A stretch of DNA of 64,000 nucleotides from Cryptomeria japonica (taxonomy: Eukaryota > Streptophyta > Pinopsida > Cupressales > Cupressaceae): contig NC_081415.1 of the NCBI RefSeq assembly GCF_030272615.1, forward strand, positions 626,199,740 to 626,263,739, in the 5' to 3' direction. Each line of letters starts with the position of its first letter. Positions within the stretch are counted from its first letter, which is position 1. Both the position numbers and the translations under genes were made by a program. The notes beneath the pieces were generated by a model. The model ran no database searches, was not told where the DNA came from, and saw nothing but the letters and a program-made list of their open reading frames with translations. Of this stretch, positions 36,101-48,100 are shown one piece after another.

Positions 36101-39100
36101 CGACATCCCCCATCGTCCCGCCACCGCCACCCAAACGTCGCTGGAGACATGGAGACATCTCCTTGGGAGACATTTGGGCGTCTCCCCGTCCCTCAAGAGA
36201 CGTGCAAACGTCTCTCGAGGGACGGGGAGACGCCCAGACGTCTCTTGTCACCCCCACGAAAATGCAATGCATACAAGTAATTTGTTTTTTAAATGTGACT
36301 TTTTGGGGGGTTAAGGGGTAACCCTAATTGGACGTGGGCCCCGCCCTTTCCCCCAAAACAACACAAAACCATGTTTTTTTGTTGATTTCACTCTCATTTT
36401 GAAAGACTAGTTTTTTTTTCCAGCAAGCTAAAGAGGAGGAAAAACTTGAAGACTGATTGAAGGGGTGAGAAAAGTGATTGCAAGTGTGATAGGAGCTAGA
36501 AGAAGCAAGAAGAAGAGGAGGAAGATGGTTCTATTGCATTTTGGAGAGATTTTTCAAGCACATGGTAAGGTTTTTCAACTTTTTCTTGTTTTTTTTTCTG
36601 ATTTTCATTGTTCAATGTCATTTTTGGTATTTAGATTTAGTATTTCAACTTTCCTATAGTTTCATTTGAAATGTAATTCTTATACTGTTATACTATCATA
36701 CATCTTTTCAAAACTAGTTTTTCAAGTACTATATGTATATGTATAACTATATCAACACCACCACCCCGTCGTCCCCTTGTCGTCCCCAAACTTAGGACCT
36801 TGGTCATTTCTTACCATTCATTGAATCGAGAAAGGCATTTAGTTAGTTGGGGTGGATCCTAGAGCAGCAGGTCCATTCTAGAGAGAATCATAACTCGATC
36901 TAGTGACAGGTCCTCTCCTCTTGTCACTACCTTTCCCTCCGCACAAACTATTAATACCAGGGCACTATAATTCCCCCCCCCCCCTGCCACCTGCAGTTAA
37001 GGAGTTGCAGGCCGGATACTAGCTCTTGTCTTTTAGTAACTAGCTCTGTTGATAGTAGCTCTCCCCCCGTCCCAGAAACCCGCCCCCCTCGTTCCCAACG
37101 CTCGTGGAACACTGGCATTTCCTTCACTTATGAAAAGATGAAGCCGGAAGAATCTACTTCCGAAGATGATCAGAGAACTATCAGTGATGTCAGGATTCAT
37201 GCAAATGAAGAGAGTCAAGCTCCCAAGAGAAGGAAAAAAACGCCAGGAGGAGTCAAGACCAAAGGGAAGAAGATTGAGGAGGTCAAGAAGAAGAAACAAA
37301 AGACTATCATTCCTTCACCTTGTTGGTGTCTGTTTTATCATCTACCAAACATTAGAATAGGATACCCAAAGGTATTCTATCCTCTCCTGAAAAATCACTA
37401 CTGATTCCAAGATCTATATGTGCGAACAAGCGACTTTAGTGAAATAGCTTCTTGGGTAGTGTATGCTGAAAATCTCAAGGGGGACTTACGTTTAACAACT
37501 GTCTTGAACTGTTGGACTTAGATGGATTTAGCAATTTTAGGCTCTTCTTTTTTTTCTTTGATTTTCTGGGATTTAGACTTTCAAAAGAAAGGAGAAAAGA
37601 GATAGGGTTCAAGAAGGCTAATCTAATCCTACGAACTCCAGAGACGGTATCAATTGGGTGCTCTCGAGAAACCAAACCTTGCTTCGCCACACTAGGGACA
37701 ACTACACAAAACCAGTGCAATCTTCAATGGATTGTGTTTATGATTAAGATGTTGGGATGCACAGAGGATGAGCTCAGACTAACTTTGCACAGTAAAATGG
37801 AAATCATCCATTTACCAAGAGTATGAGCGGAGATACACCATCAATTGACACTTATCAAATCCTTCATTCAAATTAACAACAATGAAAGAAAATCTAGATT
37901 AATTTTAACTAAGTGTTGAGGAAATTGAAACCATGCAAATCATTCAAACAATAGAGATTACAAAGCAAGCGCACATGCAATATATTATCTGGAAATCACC
38001 TTACGCAACAATACATCAAAAACCTCACACACTCCAAATGAGAGGAGGTAGCCTTATATAGTTTCTCAAAAATGAATGAATGATCGAGATCAAACAGTGA
38101 TCAAGGGCCAAGATTGAAAGCCATAAACCCTAATTAGGGTTTCCAAAACACTATCAGCTCGAATGAATAAGAAAGTGACATGTGGCACAGCTGCTAATCT
38201 CACTGGGGTGAGCGCCTACTTTCCTCTTTCGCAAATTGGATGTACCTGGACACAATAAGCCTGACCTCCTCCATAGTGACACTTGGCAAACTGCTAATTT
38301 GGAAGTCTATGATGTCCGCATCATTGGTACATGTGGCGAGGATACCTTCCCACTCGACCGCCTGGGCAAGAAAGTTTTCATCGATGAAGAGAAAGTTTGC
38401 AATCTTTGAAAGATCACCCTTGTCAATCATCCTTGAATCCTTGAAGAAGCTTGACTGAATCTTGGCTCTGAGGTTCTCTGCCTGCAAGTGCTTCTCCCTT
38501 GTACTCTCTTTCTTCCAGATCTCAGATGCTACATGAAACACCTTGCTCAAAATCTCCCTAACACTCTCCTCTGTCTCAAAGCACTTGGTCTCAGATTTCT
38601 TCAAAACTTCAATCCGAGTAACCAAGGCATAATACCAGGTGTTGAAGTCATACCTATCTCCAACGTCTATGACACCTGCATCTACCAGACTTCTCTTCGA
38701 CAAACCTCGGATAACCTTCAGATGAGGAAGTATTTCATCTTGAATTTCCTCCACGTCCTCCCAATTGGTAGCTAGATCCTGGATACGGCTGACCAGTGAA
38801 GAGGCCGACTCATGTGCTGACACTAAATTTTCTACCAGTATATCTGCACGTGCTAAAGCATCTGAAATCCACTCCTTGGCCTATGTGAACGTACCCTTCA
38901 TCTCCTCATAATCCTTCATCGATTCCTGTTGAAGAGGTTGTGGAGGGGTAGCCGAGATCCCATGGTTAAGTGGCCTAGTAAGATGGAGAACATACTTTCT
39001 CCATTGTTGGTTCTCTTCTTCAACCTTCTTTCTCTTCTCTTTCTCCTGAGCTAAACTTGCCTTCAGAGCGTTACAAGAGTCATTGAAATACTGGACCTCT

Positions 39101-42100
39101 TGGTCTTGGGTGGGCTTACCCAGCTCTATGGTGGTGATCTTGTAATCATCTGCGGCGACGTTATCCCTAGTTTTTCCTTCTTTAGGCTCTTCTATCTAGA
39201 CTGTCCTGAATCCCGCACTGTCTCTCTAGATTAAAGAAAACTTTCTGGCGGACTTAGGTGGTTTAGCTATAGCTGGCTCATTAACCTTCTCTACAAATGT
39301 TGTTGTGATTTCTTCAGAACACGCCTCCTTGGGGACCTTAGCCTTTTTTCTTTCCCTTAACCAATCCGGGATAGTTGATTGCTCTACGGTGTTCTAGTCA
39401 AATCCATCATCTGTCCCTCCCGAGTTTGAAGCTATGCCATCTAGGAAGACTATTGGCACTTCAGTTTGCTCTCTGTCCGGGCTTTGGACAACTTCCTTCA
39501 TTACTTCCTCAATCGAAGGAGAAGGCACTCTCACTTCATCATTAATCATGCATATGTTCATCTCCTGTTCCCCAACTGCGTTCTGATCGGGTACGATAGA
39601 AGCGGCACTTAGGATGGACTGGCCTTCGCTGGACTCCCTTCTTTCTCCTACAATCTTCTTTCCTATGACCTTTACGGAGCTTCCAACTAACTCCTTCCTC
39701 TTCCGAGACCCAACATTTTCTGGATTTCGAGCATTACCTACAGAGGTACAAGGGTTGGAGGACAAAGAGTCATCCACTCCCACAATTCATAGGTCAAGGC
39801 CACACCTTTGGATTTTAATTGCCTTGTCCTTTTAGATGTCCACCACCTAGAATACTCAACCATCATCCTCATGAAGTCTGCTAGATCTGATTTCTCTCCT
39901 TCTACCCAATCTATCAAAACTAGTGGTTCATTCTTCATCTTTTCAAAGCCCGACTACTGAAGCTCAAGGCTATCCTCTACTTGGTCAGCAACTCTGAATA
40001 GCTCTGTTGCTCTTACCATGCTCAAAGGAATTCTCTACCAAAACCTCTTCCTGATCTCGAAACTATCGGCTGCGTTAGCCCAATAATCTTCTAGATCGGC
40101 CCTGGGTTCAAATGTCATTCCTTCGACCACCTTTATTCTGTGGGATGGATCGAAATTCCTTCTTGCCTTGTACTGATAAAAGGGATACCAAGTTAGCTCC
40201 TTCTCAGCAATCGCAGCAGCTTGTGACGATGGACATGTTTCCAACCCATTACCAATTGTAAGAGAGGAAGTTCCTGCCTTCTTCTGTTTATCCCTTTGAA
40301 TCGCCATATACCCTTCCAATTGCCTCACAACCTCGAGCAACACAACTCGGTTAGTAGAGTAAGCTGGAAGTTTGTAGGGAGACCCAGAGAATCCCTGAAT
40401 TCGAAGGTAAGTGAACTTTGGATATTGGATATACCAATACCCGAATCGACTGATTAAGTCCATAGACTCTTGAGAGAGTCTCTGGTGCAGTCCACCTTGC
40501 AATGTCCGTGTGATGTGCATGAGGAAGGTATCATTCACTCTTTAAAATGGAACTTTTCTTCCATATGGAGCTGGGGATAGCAATCATAGACTGGAAACTG
40601 GTTCTCTTTGTTCCCTACTTCTCCTTTGCAAGTGAGGTCTCTGTATCTGTAGGTTCTGGCCAAGGAATAAAACAAGTACGAACTCATGAAGAAGGTCCTA
40701 TTCGCTTCTAGGTTCCTCAACTCGCTGTATAGGTTGTCGCTAATCATCCGGGCCCATTCTATCATCTTTACTCCAGTCATTACATCCAGGGCTCGAATGG
40801 GGCTCCTTGAGGATTTCCCATTATTCTGTTGAGCAGAACGATCATGTCTCCAATGTATTCCTTGAAGTGTGCTCTCACCAGGCTCTTCCTTTGAAGTTTG
40901 GAGGCGCCCTTCCTTAGCTTGTCCAGCCAAGAATGGTTGACTATGGCATCATATTCCTCCAAATGGTCTTGATACATGTTGTCAACTTCGTCCTTTGTTA
41001 CATACACCGTGTTGTGGTACTTTGGGATCCTAAAGGCCTCTCTGATGGCCTCATCGCTGATGTTTGTCAGCACTCTTCCATCAGGTGCAACAATGTCCTT
41101 ACTGGTGGGGTTGTAATGTTTAGCACATTCAACTACTAATTCAGTGAATTGCATGGTGGGGAGAAAACGAGCAGCATGCACGATGCCACTCTTCATCATC
41201 TTTCGTGTGGTTGTGGTAGGCACAAGGTTGTCCAGACCAAACATCCGCTTCTTAAATTCCCTCAGATTGATGTGTTCGAGGTTGGTGTCGCTAACATTTT
41301 TCCATTTCGAAGTCATCCTTGACTCCGGAGGAGCATCTTTATCCACTTGAAATTTCATAATGCCTAGGATCTGCAAACAGACAATGAAATTTTAGTTTAG
41401 GAATTAATTCGTAATTTGAAGAAAATAACGGGGCTGCGAAATGGCTAACTGTTTGAAAATTTCATTTTATTCTCATACTTAGCCATAAAAACTGAAATTT
41501 CATTTGAAAACCCTTCAATCTCAAGGATGGTTGTGATCGTAAATCAACACCAAGTGTTATAACTTCGAAAACTTTCTTACACTTAGCCAAAAAAAGATTT
41601 TCCTCCCCTAGAAATTCGAATAAATTCATTAAGCATCATTTCTCAAACTCTGAAAAATACTCAGAAAATACATAAATCTGCATCATGAATTCAATTTCAC
41701 CTTCAAATGGATGGAAGTAAGGCTGGAAATTTCTCAAAAATACTCAGAAAATTCAGGAAGGATTCAACAATTTTTCCTTATACTAGTTGTCTTTTCTTAA
41801 AAATCTGTGAAACTTCTGCCAAAAAAGCTTGCCCAACAGTAAGCAATGTCGAAATTTCTTCAGATGAACTCCAATCTGAAAATACTTTACTATGCTCTCC
41901 TTAATAACTTTGAACTTCTTAGTGTAGAAATGAAGTTACAACAAAGTATTTGTACACAAAGTTGAATCTTCAATTAGGAATACTTAAAATCGTCCAACTC
42001 ATGTTTCCAATTTTAACTCCACTTTTTAGGAAAGTGTTGTCACCTTTCTAAGTTCGAAAAAAAAATATCTTCCAAAAGTTTCTAATTTGGCTACAAGTTC

Positions 42101-45100
42101 AAAATCTTTGGCAATCTTCCAATATTCCCTTCAAAAAAAAAAAACTTTCTATTTTGTTTGCAATTCGAACTCTTTCAAGGATTTGGTGACATCACTTGCA
42201 TTTTTACGTTTTTGACTTTGTTTGACCTTCATGTTTGGGCAGACTTTTGGAGACTTCCCAAGGCATGGCAGAGTTTGAAGGACACCAAGGGCGGACTTTT
42301 TGAACATCTCTTACAACCTTTTTAAGGCCTAGGGCGGAGTTTGAAGCAGGTCTTCAACATCATACTTAGCACCTTGGGCGGAGTTTTGATGCATCTCCTT
42401 GGGTGGACTTTTATCTTCCTCTTCATCATGGCGAATTTTTGGAGGCTTCCTTAAGCATGGCGGAGTTTTGAGATCACCCTCAAAGCATAGGGCGGACTTT
42501 GATGGTACCTCCATCTTCTCACTTTGGCTAGGCGGAGTTGGATGTCTCTCCTAGGTATGGCAGAGTTTGATGGTATCTCTACCATCTTCTTTACCAATTT
42601 GGGCGGACTTCTATGGCCTCTCCAACATGCATGGCGGACTTTTGGTGGGCCTACCCTAACCAAGGCAGACTTTCAAGCTTCCTCTATCTTCTTGTTTGCT
42701 AAGGCGGACTTACCTCCAACATCAAGGGCTACTAAGGCATGGCGGACTTTGGAGCTTGCTCTTCAAGGAGGAGTTTGGCTACCTTCTCAAGGCATGGCGG
42801 AGTTTAATGTTACCTCAAGCAAGGCCTAGGGCGGACTTTGATGCATATCCTAGTCAAGGCCGACTTTTGGACTTACTACCCAAGGCGGAGTTTAGGAACA
42901 TCTCTACATGGCGGACTTTTCAACTACCTCTATCATCCATGGTGGACTTTGAAGGTGACCCCTTTGAGGGCGGAGTTTTCATAAGGCTCCCATATGGCGG
43001 ACTTTTCCCACCTCCACAAGGCATGGCAGACTTTAGGAACTCTCCCTTGAGCAGACTTTGGTGTCCCTTCCACCTTGGGCGGACTTTAGTGTCCCTTCCA
43101 CCTTGGGCGGACTTTTGGCCTACCTCCTCAAGCATGGCGACTTTTGAAGCTCCTCTAACATAGCGAATCTTGATCATTTCTCCAACACGGCGGACCTTTG
43201 CTTGGGTGGACTTTCTGCACACCTGTCATGACACTCAACCTTATCCACTAACCATACTTAGAAAAATTTAGAAAAATTTCAAAATTTCACATTTTAACCA
43301 AAATTAACCAAATTAACTTGAAATTTGAAGTCCATACTTAGGCAAACCATCTGAAGCAATACGACCCCTAAAATATAGGGAATTGGCTTTTTAGGTCAAA
43401 ACTTGGAGATTTTAGGTCCCAGTCGAAGTAGGTGAGTGGGATCAATGCAAACCCTAGATGCCCATCCCGAATAAGCAAAAAGCAGGCATCCCTAAAAAAT
43501 AGGGAAAACTTTCTAAAAGTAGCCATACCGGGGATTGGGCTAAAAATGCCAAAAACGAAACTTCCTAAAAAAAAGGAAAAAGCAAAAAAGCAAACTTTCT
43601 AAAAATAGAAAGTTGTCTAAATTTGTCCAAATCAATTGTGATCTTCGTCCTTTGGCCTTTCTAAGCACTTTGGTGGTGTTCGTATTCTGGAATCACATGA
43701 TTTGCAAAAAATAACTTTCAATCGTTAGGACCTGAACTGCTCAAAATTGGGCAAGGCTTGGCAAAACTGAAGCGGAAGGCCATAGGACACTAACAAAAAC
43801 CCTAGAAGGCAAGAAAAGAGAGGGTCCCCATTTGCAATGGGGCGATGTGTGAAAAAGGTCACAACACACCTACCATTCCTTCACCACCTCTCAGTGTCTC
43901 ATCAATAAGGAAATTAAAATAACACAACAAAATAAGGAAAACCAGCAATGTTCCAACGCAGTGATACTACCAGAGAATATTCATGAGTTACATGCTACAA
44001 CGACATCTACTCCACCAAATGAGAATGATGATCAGTCGGGATCCCCTACTGTCCTTTTGGAGGTTAGTTTGGGAAATGATATATATGATTTGACCAGGAG
44101 TAATCCTGATGATAATGATGATGATGATGTTATCTCGACATTGAGAGGACTTGATTGAGATATGTGTCTCGATGATAGTATGGAGATGGCCGCTATTCCT
44201 GATTGGCTGATGAAAAGTATGGAAAAGAGTAAGAAGTAGATAGAGGTACAGCCTATTGATAACATTGATGACTACCTAGCTAGGAGCAATAAGGAGAAAG
44301 AACCTAAGAGAGTTGAGATTTTGTCGCACATAACTAGAGATGACACATGAATGCAGATTACGCAAGTGGTTGTTCCTATTGGAGGTGTGACAACAAACAT
44401 TGCTACTCCTATGGATTTCCAGATTACTTCAGTTGCCCTTGGCCGTACTACAAGAGAGCAAGAGTTTCAGGAGGTTGGTGATAACCTTAGGGCGATCAAC
44501 GCAAGGTTAGATAGAGAACTTGAAGAGAAGTACTGAGAAGAGAATATCAGACTTAGAGAGTATATTGTGGGGATAAGGCGTGAGAATCCCACCCTTATTT
44601 CCCCTATTGCGGTTGATCATGGACTACATTCACACTATAATGCAACGAGAGATACGCTCTCGAAGGTGGAGAAGTGGATTGAAAGTGCAAGAAAATAGGT
44701 AGATGATTTCCTTACTCAGTTTGTCTAGGCATATGATAGGACAACAGGGCTCATGTTTAGAATCCAGTATTTGGAGGGAGTTTGGGAAGAATTTCGGCTT
44801 ATTCAGGAGAAGACTATTCAACGCCTCAGAGCTTTGAAGAAGATTCCCAAGTCCACGTTGATCAACGAGAACATTATGCACAGTGGAGACGGAAACGATT
44901 TTCATGGCTAGTATTGTTCATTGGCCGTGAAGAAATCAACTTATGAGAACGCCCAGTTGAGTTGTACAGAGATGGAAGGATTGATTCAGGACATTCAGAT
45001 GAAGATCCTTGCCTCAATTGAGGAGATATTGGGTGTTGATGTTAGTGATGCTAGTGGTTTACACTTAGCCGAATTAAGAGAAAGATGAAACTTATGTATT

Positions 45101-48100
45101 TTTGTCAGTTGGACTCTTTGAAGAAGAGTCAGATAGATGATTTGGTCTTTTTGTTGATTCATGTTCATAGTTCGCAGAAGCTCATGCCAAATTGGGAGAA
45201 CACTTTGGACACTTGCTCGGATTCATTGGACGTGATTGATTTGCAGCAAAATACCTTACCTAGCATTTCTATGGAGTTAGATTTTGTATTGGCTAGATTC
45301 TTGAAGTTTACTAGGAGAGAGAGAGATGCAGGGAGGAATCTTCTAGAAGATTCCTTATTTGATGACTAGGTATCTTTTTATTGGGCCATATGTTGGTGGC
45401 ACCATATTCGATGTAAACCCTAATTAGGGCAATTATAGGGTTTTGTTGGCATGATCTTGGCCGTTGATCTTGAATCAATCTTGGCCATCCATTTTGTAAG
45501 AGACTCTATATATACCTCCTTGTCTCTCATTTGTAAGGGAGAGTTTTTGTAGAATTGTTGGTATATGCTGCAGCTATTTGAATCTAAATCATTGTTCAAT
45601 TGTTGGTGATTTTGCTCTTCAAATGTTGTCTTTGCATTCATGGTTCTCAATTCCTCCAAGTTAGATTAGAATTTGTTTTCATGTTTATTAGATCGAGTGA
45701 AAGATTTGTTAAATATATTTGTGCGGAAACCTTAATCCATACCACTAGCCTCTTGCCGATGGTAAGTGCACCTTGTGTGGTCGACTGGAAATTTGAGTAA
45801 GCTTAACTTCAACTATTATGCGTCCCTTGACAAGCATCAACTTGGGTGGTGTCAACGTTTGATGGTGATAGTCTGAAAATCCTTATACCTTACACGATTG
45901 CACTAAGCTTGTGTCAATACGTGTTTGTGAGACCCTACCTAGTTCGATTCCACTAAACTTGTTCATCATTTCCTACATTCCTAGGCCTAGAATAGATTTC
46001 CTGAACCCTATTCCTTTTGCCCATTTTTTAGTAAGAATTAAGTCAGGAACTACATTGATAAATCCTAAGTTGTGAGCATACCTATTCCGCATATTTCATG
46101 ATCGAAGAAGATAATCCTAACATTTGGGTAAGTCCCCAAGTGAACACAGCAATTCACATCGACCATTGAGTTACCCATTCTTCAAGACCTGACATGTAGA
46201 AACCTTGGAATCGTTTTAGTTGATCTTACCCTTAGCATCTGAGGTGAGTTTGTTCAAGAGAGGGTAAATTACTTTGGTATTTTATTCTGAAATGTTATGT
46301 GCATAAAACACACATCAACACTACTTTAAGTACCACTGCTCAATGTTCAAATACAATTATGAACAGATACTAGGACAAAACGCTAAGAATGTTCATCAAC
46401 ACAAAGTAGGCAAATATTATTTACATTTATGCAACATCCTCTTTTCTCCAGTTTACCTTTTATTTATTTATTTATTTTAATTACAATTTTATCGTTTGCC
46501 TTCTTTTTAACTGTGGTGTCCTCATTATAACAAATCTTCTGTCTTTTGAATCAATGATAAATCAACTATTTGCATAACGGGCTACATTACTAGAAAATAA
46601 TAAAGCGTTTTACAAGATATAATTTAAGTGAAATAAGCAGCCAACAATCAAGAAGAAGGTACCAAACTCTCTAAACTTTCTACTTAACTCAAAGAAAACC
46701 TAAGGCGTGTTGTAGATCATTGGTGAAGTGTATATAACATTCAAGAAAGCTTACAAATAGGTATTAAATGCATGGAAAAACCGAGTATAGAAAACATACC
46801 AACTTGATGTAGAAGGCTTACACCAACATTATGAGCATGCACAGATCCTGCCATTGTAACACATGGAACACCCATGTACAGTGATTCGCATGTAGTTGTT
46901 GTTCCAGCATATGGAAATGTATCCAAGCTGACAATCACATTAAAAGAGCAAATCTAAATTAGGAAATTTCGATGAAAAATACATGTTCATAAAACATTTA
47001 AGCCAAACATTTGCAAGCCAAAGTTTTACAAATTACCTTGCACTACAAAAAATTATATTCAAAACCAGTTGGTTTCACTACATTGTAATTGTAATACAAA
47101 TGCATCAAGGATCAGTTATGAAAAATAGTAGTGTTAAATTTCAAGGATGTAAGGCAACTCTCCCATAATTTGTTTGATAAACTCAAAAAAATCTGTATAT
47201 ACCGGAAAGAAATTTTGAAGAATCCTAAAATCCAAAAACTATATATACATTTGACAATTCTGAAAAAAGATGATTTTAAAAATTCGAAGGGGCATTTTTG
47301 CAATACATAACTAGCCACAACCCATGTAAATATATGAAAATATTAACATGTTTAGTGGAGCACTCCTGGGAAGGTGTAAAGGACATAAATGCAGTTTATA
47401 CACCTATGTTCAAGCAGACAATAGATATAATACACATTTACATTGCTCATTGCAGATACATGTTGATATGTTAACCATTTCTAAATACTGAGAAAGAAAT
47501 GTTGTTTGTGCATGATTTTTCTGGAAAGAGTAGAATTAGAATTGTGATGTTCAAAAGAGCAAAAGAGTGTGAATACACATGCTAGTCAGCAGAAAATAGA
47601 GTTATGTTTTGTTAGACCATAATGTTTATTAAGAATCTGCACTTCATGTATAATTGTCCTACTGACATTTATAAAGGCCCTAAATGTTATAAGGTTTAGC
47701 TTTTTTTGTTAATGCTATTCTTCTAAGTTTCTGAATCGTGGGGTTTTCTGGGTGATTCCGGGTACGAAATGTAACGGAATCAGATTCTGAAACGAATCTC
47801 CTGTGGGTACATCCAGAGTTTGCATTTTTAGATGCCAAAATGTTTCTGAAATGTTTAGTGATTCTAGTTTGATCTTTTTGATATTGAAAACTGAATTTAA
47901 ATTAGTATATTATGTTTCAAAATTTGAAATTTGTAATGGTTTTGTATAGCATATGTATTGGTATATGACATTCTAAACTTAATTCTATTTTTAACCTACA
48001 TATATATACATACATACAATAAACGTACTGAAAATGTGCCCAACCCCAAAACAATTTCTGCCGTACCAGCATTTCGTACCCACGTACCCGTTCACGTTCC

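Larger units (their letters stand above)
37321..43866 (-). mobile_element. U-family unit A, nested in unit D in reverse
   Basis: 6546 bp. Read on the minus strand it starts TGTTGTGACC at 43866 and ends CACCAACA at 37321, with 5-bp duplication CACCT. It has the family order: terminal palindrome near 43825-43841, leader with a dense GGCGGACTTT array (42235-43215), coding region (about 41376 to 38200), promoter-like module (38142-38053) and about 730 bp to the end. No direct terminal repeats, RT or integrase. It interrupts the D coding region. Confidence 0.88.
31545..46320 (+). mobile_element. U-family unit D: giant solo-LTR-like element with a protein-coding region
   Basis: Bounded by TCTTGTGACC (family form TGTTGTGACC, one change) and CACATCAACA, with 5-bp duplication CTACT. 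Without nested unit A and its duplication it is about 8.2 kb. Order from the left: terminal palindrome, motif-rich leader (to about 34400), a long coding region (34415 to 45369, broken by two insertions), a promoter-like module (45415-45516), and about 800 bp to the end. No direct terminal repeat, primer site, RT or integrase is visible. TG/CA ends and a 5-bp duplication are what retroviral-type integrase produces, so the likeliest reading is one very long LTR left after recombination between two LTRs. Confidence 0.85.

Noticed and set aside
36001-36321. Several overlapping open frames on both strands, including the last 100 codons of the long 34614-36314 frame
   Set aside because: They arise from GC-rich repetitive sequence of the insertion; codons reflect the GGGACG/GACGTCTC repeats and not a conserved protein.
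42235-43215. CRISPR-like array
   Set aside because: The repeated word is only about 10-14 bases, degenerate, in a plant intron; spacers are similar in composition and no cas gene exists.
42524-43222. Reading frames of 100-155 codons over the GGCGGACTTT array
   Set aside because: They translate the motif array in several frames on both strands; no conserved protein.
31545-43866. A 12.3-kb element with terminal inverted repeats and two homologous genes facing each other
   Set aside because: The duplications CTACT (around 31545-46320) and CACCT (around 37321-43866) show two nested insertions, not one inverted-repeat element.
46741-46938. SECRET AGENT (O-GlcNAc transferase) instead of SPINDLY
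   Set aside because: The conserved loops (TFPYAGTTTTCESLYMGVP, CYTPSPEAGP, VDLLPLILLNHDHMQAYSLM) are those of SPY, and the C-terminal layout also follows SPY.
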